Of a stretch of 10,506 nt of DNA, positions 1-5,812 are shown piece by piece. The number at the start of each line of letters is the position of its first letter. The first letter of the stretch is position 1. Origin of the DNA: Candidatus Nitrosopelagicus sp. GTDB taxonomy: Archaea; Thermoproteota; Nitrososphaeria; Nitrososphaerales; Nitrosopumilaceae. The stretch covers positions 1 through 10,506 of the forward strand of contig DTTB01000056.1 of assembly GCA_012964965.1 (NCBI GenBank), read 5' to 3'. The notes beneath the pieces are model-generated. The model ran no database searches. It was not told the DNA's origin and was given only the letters and a program-made list of their open reading frames with translations. The translations under genes were made by a program, and so were the position numbers.

Positions 1-2
1 TT

Positions 3-23
3 GATATAGGTGATATGAAATGA
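3..23 (+). CDS. Possible last codons of an upstream gene (partial)
   Basis: An open frame running from the window edge reads Asp-Ile-Gly-Asp-Met-Lys and stops at the TGA at 21-23. That stop overlaps the nuoN start codon as ATGA, the classic translational-coupling arrangement inside operons. nuoM normally precedes nuoN in archaeal complex I operons, so the tail may be nuoM, but six codons cannot identify a gene. Another frame has a TAG at 7-9 that could equally be the end of the preceding gene. Confidence 0.3.
   Translation, partial: DIGDMK
9..14 (+). promoter_or_regulatory. Shine-Dalgarno site of nuoN
   Basis: GGTGAT ends 5 bases before the ATG at 20 and is complementary to the conserved 3' end of archaeal 16S rRNA. 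This is the clearest ribosome binding site in the window. It fits nuoN being an internal operon gene, unlike the apparently leaderless first genes elsewhere here, and it supports the chosen start. Confidence 0.65.
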
Positions 24-1504
24 TTGATCTAACATCAACTCCAATAATCATTCTTGCAATTCTAGGCAGTGTTGGCATTGCTATACCGGTGATCAATATT
101 GCACTGAAAGAAAAAGGCTCATCAACGGCTTATGGCGTAATAGCTCTCATTGCTCTATTCGCTTCAATTGGATACGTTCTATATCAACTCGCACTTGAAC
201 ATGTAGCACCTGCAGCAATTTTTTCACAGGATGTACTAGTTGATGATGCGTTTGGTTCATTGTTCGCAATAGCTATGCTAATTGTGGCAATATTCACAAC
301 CATTGGTTCATTCAGTTACATGAAAAACAGGGATAATCCAGCCATCTATTTCTCGTTAATTTTGCTTTCCGCTATAGGAATGGTCCTTGTAGCATATTCT
401 ACAGATCTTGTTATGCTCTTTATTGCTTGGGAATTAATGAGTATTCCAACATATATTTTGGTTGGATTTTTGAAAAAGGATCCAATTTCTAACGAAGCTG
501 CTATAAAGTACTTTTTGTTCGGTGCGCTTGCATCTGCAATCATAATTTATGGCATATCACTTGCATACGGTGTTACTGGTTCCACAAACATAGGTGAAGT
601 AATTCAGGGCTTTATGGTTCTTGATGCAGATTTGATTCCTATTGCATTGTTATCTGTTGGCATGTTTATAGCTGGGTTTGGCTTCAAAATGGGTCTTGTG
701 CCATTTCATATGTGGTTACCGGATGCATACGAGGGGGCGCCGCCTACAATTGCAACTTTGCTTGCTGCTGGAACAAAAAAAGCAGGATTTGCTGCTGCGT
801 TAAGAGTTATTGTGATGGGAACTGTTGCGTTAAGTCTTGACTGGACACTCGCTTTGGGTATTATTGCTGTCATGACAATGACAGTTGGTAATATTGCAGC
901 GATAATGCAAAAAAATCTGGCCCGAATGTTAGCTTATTCAAGCATTGGACATGCTGGATACATACTGATTGGTTTATCCATTGCACCATTTTCTCCTATT
1001 GGTATACAAGGATCATTATTCCATATACTAAATCATGCCGTTATGAAAGGTGCAGCATTCATCGCAGTTGCTGGAATTGTAACAGCTTTAGCGGTTACAC
1101 ATATTGAAAAAATAAAAGGTCTCGGAAGACGTATGCCTATAACAGCTTTAGGATTAGTAATCTCTCTGCTTGCCCTGGCGGGCGTTCCACCGCTTAATGG
1201 GTTTTGGAGTAAATTGATGTTATTTGGAGCTGCAATTGACGCTGGTACCGTAGTATGGTGGGGTCCATGGCTTGCAGTAGCGGGTGTTTTAAACAGTGCA
1301 CTATCTCTGGCTTATTACGGTTGGATAATACGAAAGATGTACTTTGAGGGTGAGACAGAAAAGAGAATCAAAGAACCACGTCCAATTATAGCAATAATGA
1401 TATTTTCAATATTATTCATGGTAACCATAGGCGTCTATCCAGAGCCTATCATACAATTTGCAGAATATGCTACTCCAGCAATTAACATAGGATTTACACC
1501 GTAG
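20..1504 (+). CDS. nuoN: NADH-quinone oxidoreductase-like (complex I) subunit N
   Basis: Antiporter-like membrane subunit of the complex I family (NuoN/NdhB/FpoN), part of the proton-pumping arm in the cytoplasmic membrane. The 494-residue protein is almost entirely hydrophobic helices, with the length usual for NuoN. Family landmarks are visible: Glu138 in the fifth helix (FIAWELMSIPTYILVGF), Lys223 in GFKMGLVPFHMWLPDAYEGA, Lys253/254, the NLARMLAYSSIGHAGY segment around 299-313, and Lys343 and Lys398 (FWSK) in later helices. These charged residues line the proton path in the family. The ATG at 20 has a Shine-Dalgarno GGTGAT and lies in an ATGA overlap with an upstream frame, so this is probably the last gene of a nuo operon. 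In ammonia-oxidising archaea this complex usually lacks the NADH-oxidising module, so the electron donor is uncertain. The 3' end overlaps the convergent prenyltransferase gene by 11 nt. Confidence 0.95.
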   Translation: MIDLTSTPIIILAILGSVGIAIPVINIALKEKGSSTAYGVIALIALFASIGYVLYQLALEHVAPAAIFSQDVLVDDAFGSLFAIAMLIVAIFTTIGSFSYMKNRDNPAIYFSLILLSAIGMVLVAYSTDLVMLFIAWELMSIPTYILVGFLKKDPISNEAAIKYFLFGALASAIIIYGISLAYGVTGSTNIGEVIQGFMVLDADLIPIALLSVGMFIAGFGFKMGLVPFHMWLPDAYEGAPPTIATLLAAGTKKAGFAAALRVIVMGTVALSLDWTLALGIIAVMTMTVGNIAAIMQKNLARMLAYSSIGHAGYILIGLSIAPFSPIGIQGSLFHILNHAVMKGAAFIAVAGIVTALAVTHIEKIKGLGRRMPITALGLVISLLALAGVPPLNGFWSKLMLFGAAIDAGTVVWWGPWLAVAGVLNSALSLAYYGWIIRKMYFEGETEKRIKEPRPIIAIMIFSILFMVTIGVYPEPIIQFAEYATPAINIGFTP

Positions 1505-2345
1505 TTCTGGTAAACATTACTAAATTTTCAAGGTTGTTTTTTGCTTCACAATCAGATATCTTTCTAATACTAAGAAGAGCTCTATCAGAATAATTTTTCA
1601 TTAACTCTTCCATCCTGTTAAAAATAACTCTTGGATCTGGACTCTTTTTAATTAAAAAATTAAATAATTTATCTTCATTTTGCCAGTCATGCAAATCATC
1701 CCGAATTTGATATGCAATTCCAATATTTTTACCATAATCAGCTAAATATTCTATCTGTTCTTCATTTCCTCCTGAAATTATTCCACCCAGTCTTGATGCA
1801 GTTTCAAAAGCTACAGCTGTTTTGTATTCGATTACCTTAAGATAATCATCAAAAGTTACATCTTCACTTGTTTCCAGTCTACCTTCAAGCACCTCGCCTT
1901 CACTCATCATCATAGCGGTAGTGGCAAGATTTTTTGTAACTCTTGGATTATTAATTCTTGATGCAATATTCAGGATTAAACCTAGAACAAAATCACCTGT
2001 TAGAACACTAGTATTATAGCCATATTTTATATGGAATGGATCTTTTTGTCTACGCTGTGTCTCGTTATCTATAATGTCATCGTGAATAACAGATTCTGTA
2101 TGTAAAAATTCAATTGCACATGCTGCAGCTAAAGTGTTATCGTCAACCTCATTAATACATTCAGAAGATAAAAGAAGTATAATCGGCCGAATTCTTTTTC
2201 CTCCCTCCAGCGCGTATTTTAATGGCTCTTTGAACTCCGACTCGGAGTATAATTCTAATTCGGAATATAATGCATTATCGATTTTTTTAATGTATTTACC
2301 ATAAATTGTTTGCAACGGATTAACTTCAATATTTTTTCTATCCAA
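1494..2345 (-). CDS. Geranylgeranyl/polyprenyl diphosphate synthase
   Basis: Trans-isoprenyl diphosphate synthase, expected to condense isopentenyl diphosphate with allylic diphosphates to make the C20 (or longer) chains of archaeal ether lipids or quinone tails. The 283-residue protein has GGKRIRP (residues 48-54), which contacts IPP, the first aspartate-rich motif DDIID in SVIHDDIIDN, and the second in YQIRDDLHD. It is slightly short for the family but both metal sites are present. The fifth residue before the first motif, which governs chain length in characterised enzymes, is Glu rather than the aromatic or small residue usual there, so product length cannot be read with confidence. Near the N terminus the coding sequence holds an imprecise tandem repeat (LYSELELYSESEF). 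An AT-rich TATA-like stretch at about 2373-2385 could drive it. tRNA-Glu lies upstream on the same strand. Confidence 0.9.
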   Translation of the reverse strand: MDRKNIEVNPLQTIYGKYIKKIDNALYSELELYSESEFKEPLKYALEGGKRIRPIILLLSSECINEVDDNTLAAACAIEFLHTESVIHDDIIDNETQRRQKDPFHIKYGYNTSVLTGDFVLGLILNIASRINNPRVTKNLATTAMMMSEGEVLEGRLETSEDVTFDDYLKVIEYKTAVAFETASRLGGIISGGNEEQIEYLADYGKNIGIAYQIRDDLHDWQNEDKLFNFLIKKSPDPRVIFNRMEELMKNYSDRALLSIRKISDCEAKNNLENLVMFTRTTV

Positions 2346-2390
2346 AAACTTTCAACTTAAAATAATATTGAGAAATATATTAAACTTAAG

Positions 2391-2465
2391 TGCTCCCGTC
2401 GGGATTCGAACCCGAGTCTCAGGCGTGAAAGGCCTAAATGCTTGACCGGACTACACTACAGGAGC
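2391..2465 (-). tRNA. tRNA-Glu(TTC)
   Basis: Read on the minus strand, a complete 75-nt cloverleaf forms: acceptor GCTCCTG/CGGGAGC with one T-G pair, D stem GTGT/GCAT, anticodon stem TAGGC/GCCTG with loop CTTTCAC (anticodon TTC, U33 present), a 4-nt variable loop, and T stem TCGGG/CCCGA with loop TTCGAAT. The discriminator is A and no CCA is encoded, as usual for archaea. No intron is needed. A TTTTAT element at 2491-2496 (minus strand) is about 28 bp upstream and may be its TATA box. Confidence 0.95.
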
Positions 2466-2516
2466 ACAAAACAGATCGATACTACAATCCATAAAATTCT
2501 TTTGACACCGGAAAGA

Positions 2517-2525
2517 TTTTTTTAT
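2517..2525 (+). promoter_or_regulatory. Putative TATA box of the CADD-like gene
   Basis: A T-run ending in TAT is centred about 25 bp before the ATG at 2546, the spacing expected for a leaderless archaeal transcript starting at the start codon. This favours ATG 2546 over the in-frame TTG at 2534. Confidence 0.4.
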
Positions 2526-2545
2526 CAGCTAATTTGGAACAGTTT

Positions 2546-3181
2546 ATGGATCCATTGATTCAAAAAATTGATCGCATTATAGAAGAACGAAGTTTGCTAA
2601 AACATCCATTTTACCAATCTTGGTCTGATGGTAAGCTAACACATGAAGCTTTGGCAGGATATTCCAAGGAATATTATCAATTGGTAAAGGCTGTTCCGAT
2701 ATTTATGACTCAGTTAATGGATGATGCCCCAAAACACTTGTATGATGAACTTGTTTTTAACCAGCAGGAAGAATTTAGCCATATTGCGCTGTGGCAGAGA
2801 TTTGCTGGCGGATTAGGCGTTTCTTATGAGGAATTAAACAATTGTCAAGGATTGTATAAAACAAATCATGCTATAGCTGGTTTGCATTCCCTCATGACAT
2901 CATTTGAAAATGGGGCGACAGTAATGTACGCACTTGAAAAAGAAATACCAAAAATCAGTCAAACCAAATTGGAAGGTCTGTCAGAATTCTACGATCTAAC
3001 AGATGAAAATGTAACTGAATATTTCAAGCAGCATATTGAAGCTGATCTTAGACATGCAGCATCATGGCAAAGGAGCATTGATGGATTTTCTGGACATGAC
3101 CAAGAAATAATCACTGCTGCTGAAAGCTCCGTAACTTGTCAAAACTTGCTATTGGATAGTTGTTACGAAGAATACTGTTAG
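2546..3181 (+). CDS. CADD-like TenA/PqqC-fold protein, probable p-aminobenzoate synthase
   Basis: Haem-oxygenase-fold protein of the TenA/PqqC superfamily, most like Chlamydia CADD (CT610), an oxygen-dependent di-metal protein that makes p-aminobenzoate from one of its own tyrosines. From recalled CADD sequence the N-terminal 60 residues align almost without gaps (HPFYQSWSDGKLT..GYSKEYY..KAVP). Metal ligands appear kept with CADD spacing: Glu75/76, His79, Glu131, and His163-Asp167-His170. Tyr23 aligns with CADD Tyr27, reported as the sacrificial residue, and Lys141 with CADD Lys152, implicated as amine donor. The loop between the first Glu and His is three residues shorter than in CADD. Numbering is from ATG 2546; an in-frame TTG at 2534 would add four residues. 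If active it would supply pABA for folate- or methanopterin-type cofactors; that role is inferred. Thiaminase TenA is less likely because I do not see its cysteine motif. A CAT-anticodon tRNA follows. Confidence 0.75.
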   Translation: MDPLIQKIDRIIEERSLLKHPFYQSWSDGKLTHEALAGYSKEYYQLVKAVPIFMTQLMDDAPKHLYDELVFNQQEEFSHIALWQRFAGGLGVSYEELNNCQGLYKTNHAIAGLHSLMTSFENGATVMYALEKEIPKISQTKLEGLSEFYDLTDENVTEYFKQHIEADLRHAASWQRSIDGFSGHDQEIITAAESSVTCQNLLLDSCYEEYC

Positions 3182-3223
3182 ATTCTATAACATTTTTTAC
3201 TGACAAAATATCTGATTTGCATA

Positions 3224-3297
3224 GGGCCTGTAACTCAGCTTGGTAGAGTATCCGACTCATAATCGGGGAGCCATGGGATCGAAGCCCATCAGGCCCA
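3224..3297 (+). tRNA. tRNA with CAT anticodon (elongator Met, or Ile2)
   Basis: A complete 74-nt cloverleaf: acceptor GGGCCTG/CAGGCCC fully paired, D stem ACTC/GAGT, anticodon stem TCCGA/TCGGG with loop CTCATAA, T stem ATGGG/CCCAT, discriminator A, no encoded CCA. It lacks the A1-U72 pair and the three consecutive G-C pairs of archaeal initiator tRNA, so it is either elongator tRNA-Met or the tRNA-Ile2 whose C34 is modified to agmatidine; sequence alone does not settle which. The T loop is ATCGAAG, with A instead of T at position 54, which is unusual. ATTTTTTA at 3192-3199 is a possible TATA box. Confidence 0.9.
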
Positions 3298-3331
3298 TTA
3301 TTTAATTCAAAATTTCTAGACTGTGAGATTC

Positions 3332-3351
3332 AACTAGTTTTAAATCTAGTT
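3332..3351. repeat. Inverted repeat framing a TATA-like core
   Basis: AACTAG (3332-3337) and CTAGTT (3346-3351) are perfect inverted arms around TTTTAAAT. The core is a plausible TATA box for the C/D box RNA downstream, so the arms could be an operator or a chance AT-rich palindrome. Confidence 0.4.
3338..3345 (+). promoter_or_regulatory. Putative TATA box of the C/D box sRNA
   Basis: TTTTAAAT is centred 26.5 bp before G3368, the first base of the predicted terminal stem of the sRNA. This matches the TATA-to-start distance seen for other genes in this window. Confidence 0.4.
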
Positions 3352-3367
3352 TAATGTTAAATTTATT

Positions 3368-3430
3368 GGCTGCAATGAAGAATCAGAGTTATATCTGAGA
3401 AATGATGTAAAGGCATTTGACTGAGCTGCC
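3368..3430 (+). ncRNA. Candidate C/D box sRNA (2'-O-methylation guide)
   Basis: All elements of an archaeal C/D guide RNA occur in order within 63 nt. The terminal stem is GGCTGC (3368-3373) with GCTGCC (3425-3430), five pairs plus one T-T mismatch. Box C is ATGAAGA (3375-3381), box D' CTGA (3395-3398), box C' ATGATGT (3402-3408) and box D CTGA (3421-3424). D' and C' are 3 nt apart. Both box pairs build a kink-turn: a 3-nt AAU loop, then tandem G-A pairs, then a closing G-C pair. Box C has A for the usual U at its fifth position (A-U instead of U-U) and C' ends in T. The guides are 13 nt (3382-3394) and 12 nt (3409-3420). Such RNAs work with L7Ae, Nop5 and fibrillarin to methylate rRNA or tRNA. 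I could not assign targets from memory. Confidence 0.65.
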
Positions 3431-3453
3431 AAAATCCGAATTTTAGGTTGGCA
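3427..3453. repeat. Inverted repeat between sRNA and TBP promoter
   Basis: TGCCAA (3427-3432) and TTGGCA (3448-3453) can pair across a 15-nt loop. The left arm shares bases with the sRNA terminal stem, so the two structures are mutually exclusive in a longer transcript. It may affect sRNA 3' end formation, or be chance. Confidence 0.3.
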
Positions 3454-3484
3454 TTTCTTATTATCACACAAATTTTTAGAGTAA

Positions 3485-3492
3485 TATATAAA
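3485..3492 (+). promoter_or_regulatory. TATA box of the TBP gene
   Basis: TATATAAA is the strongest TATA box in the window. Its centre is 25.5 bp before the ATG at 3514, which predicts a leaderless mRNA and fixes the TBP start. TBP would bind its own promoter here, so autoregulation is possible. Confidence 0.7.
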
Positions 3493-3513
3493 GCCATTAT
3501 TTTCAATGACGTC

Positions 3514-4074
3514 ATGACTCAAACAAAACCAATTGTTAGCATAGAGAATGTTGTTGCTTCTGCTTCAGTTGATCAACCAATTGATCTAGCTGATCTTACC
3601 AAAAAATTTCCAGATACAGAATGGCATCCTGAACAGTTTCCAGGTTTAGTGTTTAGATTGACATCTCCTAAAACTGCCACTTTAATTTTTCGTTCAGGAA
3701 AAATGGTATGCACAGGAGGCAAGTCTGAAGAGATGTCTATCAAAGCTGTTCGTACAGTTGTACAAAAACTTCGTAAGGGGAAGATCAAAATAAAAAAAGA
3801 CGCGGTAATTAAAGTACAAAATATAGTTGCCTCGGGCATTCTTGGTGGAAGAATTCATCTAGAACAGGCAGCGAGAAAATTACCACGTAGTATGTATGAA
3901 CCAGAACAGTTTCCAGGGCTTATACATCGTATGATAGACCCAAAAACCGTTCTGTTACTATTTGCTTCGGGTAAACTTGTTTGTACAGGAGCAAAAAAAG
4001 AGAGCGATGTTTACAAATCCGTACATAATATTCATGCACTTCTAGAAGAAAAGAATCTTATGATTTACGAATGA
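3514..4074 (+). CDS. tbp: TATA-box-binding protein (TBP)
   Basis: General transcription factor that binds and bends TATA boxes and recruits TFB and RNA polymerase. The 186-residue protein is two direct repeats forming the saddle: EQ/PEQFPGL, then LIFRSGKMVCTG in the first half and LLFASGKLVCTG in the second. The four DNA-intercalating phenylalanines are all present at Phe42, Phe59, Phe133 and Phe150, with the pairs exactly 91 residues apart. The start is ATG 3514, giving the sequence MTQTKPIVSIENVVASA typical of archaeal TBPs. A longer frame from TTG 3448 would read through the TATA box and is rejected. The 3' end overlaps convergent pyrE by 10 nt. A 10-bp palindrome spans the start codon. 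Confidence 0.97.
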   Translation: MTQTKPIVSIENVVASASVDQPIDLADLTKKFPDTEWHPEQFPGLVFRLTSPKTATLIFRSGKMVCTGGKSEEMSIKAVRTVVQKLRKGKIKIKKDAVIKVQNIVASGILGGRIHLEQAARKLPRSMYEPEQFPGLIHRMIDPKTVLLLFASGKLVCTGAKKESDVYKSVHNIHALLEEKNLMIYE

Positions 4075-4679
4075 TTCTGGCTAACCTGTTTTTTGATTTC
4101 TTCCAAAATATCTTCACTAACCAATTTTTCTTGAAAAAGGATTTCAGTAATTTCTAATATGTCAGTTAGTTGATGGAGGATTACTCCCACCGAATTTAAT
4201 ATTTTATCTGCACCTTCTAATCTGTTAATTATAACACAAGCATTTGAAATCGATAGTCCTTCTGCCTTGAGTTCTTTTATTCCATTTAAGATAGATGTGC
4301 CCGTAGTTGCTACGTCATCTATCATCATTACTTGCATGCCAGATAATATTTTACCTTCAAGAGATTTTGTAGTACCATGATCTTTAGGTTTATTTCGAAC
4401 ATAAATTAGTGGTTTGACAGTTTCAATTGCAAGTGCAGATCCTATTATGAGACCACCCGTAGGAATAGAGACCAGACTATCAAAATTATCCAAACCTATT
4501 TTTTCAATGATTAATTTTTGAAGGTTTTTTATCATTTTTCTAAATTGATGGGGAAAACTAGGAACTAATCTTAGATCTATATAGTATGAACTTTTTTTCC
4601 CACTAGAGAGTGTAAAATTTCCGAATTTAATTATGTTATTTTTGAACAAAAATATTGCAAACTCTTTCACAAACTCCAT
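4065..4679 (-). CDS. pyrE: Orotate phosphoribosyltransferase
   Basis: Transfers the phosphoribosyl group of PRPP to orotate to make OMP in de novo UMP synthesis, in the cytoplasm. The 204-residue protein has normal PyrE length. Visible motifs are FTLSSGKKSSYYID (22-35), which binds orotate and PRPP, the flexible-loop KDHGT (99-103) with the catalytic Lys and His, and the PRPP signature VMMIDDVATTGTS (117-129). The C-terminal extension after about residue 180 is Lys/Glu-rich and not conserved. The start ATG at 4679 lies 51 bases from the divergent LarA-like start at 4730, and the two seem to share an AT-rich promoter element. The 3' end overlaps the TBP gene by 10 nt. No other pyr gene is present here. 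Confidence 0.96.
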   Translation of the reverse strand: MEFVKEFAIFLFKNNIIKFGNFTLSSGKKSSYYIDLRLVPSFPHQFRKMIKNLQKLIIEKIGLDNFDSLVSIPTGGLIIGSALAIETVKPLIYVRNKPKDHGTTKSLEGKILSGMQVMMIDDVATTGTSILNGIKELKAEGLSISNACVIINRLEGADKILNSVGVILHQLTDILEITEILFQEKLVSEDILEEIKKQVSQNHS

Positions 4680-4700
4680 ACCAAATTTAACTTAAATGGA

Positions 4701-4708
4701 TTTATTTT
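4701..4708. promoter_or_regulatory. AT box shared by divergent pyrE and LarA-like genes
   Basis: TTTATTTT (AAAATAAA on the minus strand) is centred at 4704.5. That is 25.5 bp from the ATG at 4730 on the plus strand and 25.5 bp from the first base of the pyrE ATG at 4679 on the minus strand. One TATA-like element would thus place leaderless starts for both genes. Confidence 0.45.
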
Positions 4709-4729
4709 GGTTTGTATTTTTAGTAAATC

Positions 4730-5812
4730 ATGCCCGAAATATGGTTAAATTATGGAGAAGCGGAAGTAGTTTTAGATATAAAGGCAGAAAATCTTGAACA
4801 AAAACTTGCCGTTGAGGGAAAAACTCTTTCAGACTCTGATATAAAATCTAAACTTGAATCATTAGATCTTTCAAAGCCAACAGAACTTGTGGTTCTCAAC
4901 GCTTCCGAGTCTGTAAAAAAAATACTTTCAACCATACTTGTAAAATGTGAAGAGAAGTCTATTCCAAAACCCTCTATTTTTGCTGATAGAAAAATCATTA
5001 ACACTGTAAAAAGATACCTTCCCGAGCAAAGTTCTATATCTGAATTTTCTAACATGGATGAATCCAATTCTAACTTGGTTTTTGTGGCTGAAATGGAATT
5101 TGATGGAATGTTTGGCTTTGAAACCATTTCTACAAGACTATTAAAAAAATTTGGACCAGAATCAATGCTTTCAGCATATGAAAAGCGAAAAGGAGACCTT
5201 CCCTCACCAGGGCAGAACGTAGAAAGTTTTCAAATTGCAAAAAAATTTTCTCAAAAATTTGAAGTGCTAGCAGTAGAAATCATCGCAAATTCAAATGGTA
5301 TCTGTGATTTATCAGTAGGACATCCTTCATCTACATCCTCTTTATCAAAAACATTTAGTTCCTATGCAATAAAGGATGTTGGTAAACACAGAACTATGAT
5401 AATAAGTACTGGAAAGGAATCCAGTAATGATACTCTCGGAAAAACTTTATCATCCATGTGGAATTGTTCAGAATCAATAAAAAACGATGGTTTTGCCATA
5501 TTGGTTGGAGAATGTAGGCTTGGTATTGGTTCAGATGCAATACAACACTTCATAGAAGGTCGTTTGAATATAGACCGTTTGAAAAAACCTTCACAATACA
5601 TTACTGGCATGGAAAATCTCTTATACCTTACTGAAACCCAAAAGAAATTTCAAATAGGTTTATTGTCTATATTACCGCAATTTTATACAAAAAAACTAAA
5701 CATAAAACCGTTTAATGGAATCAAACAGATAATAGATCACGTGTTAAAAATTCAAGGTCAGAAACAAAAAGTGCAAGTTGTAACTGACGGTGCACGTATT
5801 ATTTTAAGGTAG
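4730..5812 (+). CDS. Divergent LarA-family (DUF2088) protein, likely non-catalytic
   Basis: A 360-residue protein with the two-domain layout of nickel-dependent lactate racemase LarA. Similarity, judged against recalled L. plantarum LarA (about 424 residues), is seen at the N terminus (IWLNYGEAEVVLDIKAEN, 4-21), the C-terminal domain (IKNDGFAILVGECRLGIG, 250-267) and the extreme C terminus (KVQVVTDGARIILR, 347-360 versus KVTVIPDGLGVIVK). The LarA signature regions are missing or changed: DHTRP becomes SESVK near 60, the GFHR segment is deleted, the SHFFAGFSGGRK region reads EFDGMFGFETIST near 123-135, and the IHKD His is absent. These carry the pincer-nucleotide lysine, the nickel-binding His and the catalytic His residues, so racemase activity is unlikely. 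I infer a pseudoenzyme or a new function; no neighbour suggests a substrate. The ATG is placed by the shared AT box. The 3' end overlaps the convergent protease gene by 9 nt. Confidence 0.7.
   Translation: MPEIWLNYGEAEVVLDIKAENLEQKLAVEGKTLSDSDIKSKLESLDLSKPTELVVLNASESVKKILSTILVKCEEKSIPKPSIFADRKIINTVKRYLPEQSSISEFSNMDESNSNLVFVAEMEFDGMFGFETISTRLLKKFGPESMLSAYEKRKGDLPSPGQNVESFQIAKKFSQKFEVLAVEIIANSNGICDLSVGHPSSTSSLSKTFSSYAIKDVGKHRTMIISTGKESSNDTLGKTLSSMWNCSESIKNDGFAILVGECRLGIGSDAIQHFIEGRLNIDRLKKPSQYITGMENLLYLTETQKKFQIGLLSILPQFYTKKLNIKPFNGIKQIIDHVLKIQGQKQKVQVVTDGARIILR

Noticed and set aside
2228..2275. Near-tandem repeat and CTCCGA/TCGGAG dyad in the prenyl synthase gene
   Set aside because: Explained by repeated Leu-Tyr-Ser-Glu codons in the N-terminal region; no sign of a mobile or regulatory element.
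2546..3181. Thiaminase II (TenA)
   Set aside because: The TenA catalytic cysteine context is not visible; di-metal ligand spacing and N-terminal sequence match CADD instead.
3182..3223. Two CTGA motifs upstream of the CAT tRNA as a second C/D box RNA
   Set aside because: No C or C' box and no terminal stem; the stretch is better read as the tRNA promoter.
3448..3513. N-terminal extension of TBP from TTG 3448
   Set aside because: It would translate through the TATATAAA box; the conserved TBP sequence begins at ATG 3514, which is 25.5 bp from that box.
4750..5127. Minus-strand 125-codon frame opposite the LarA-like gene
   Set aside because: Ser-rich shadow frame with no recognisable motif, lying entirely inside a better supported gene.
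4730..5812. Functional lactate racemase
   Set aside because: The LarA cofactor lysine and the catalytic and nickel-binding histidine regions are missing or substituted.
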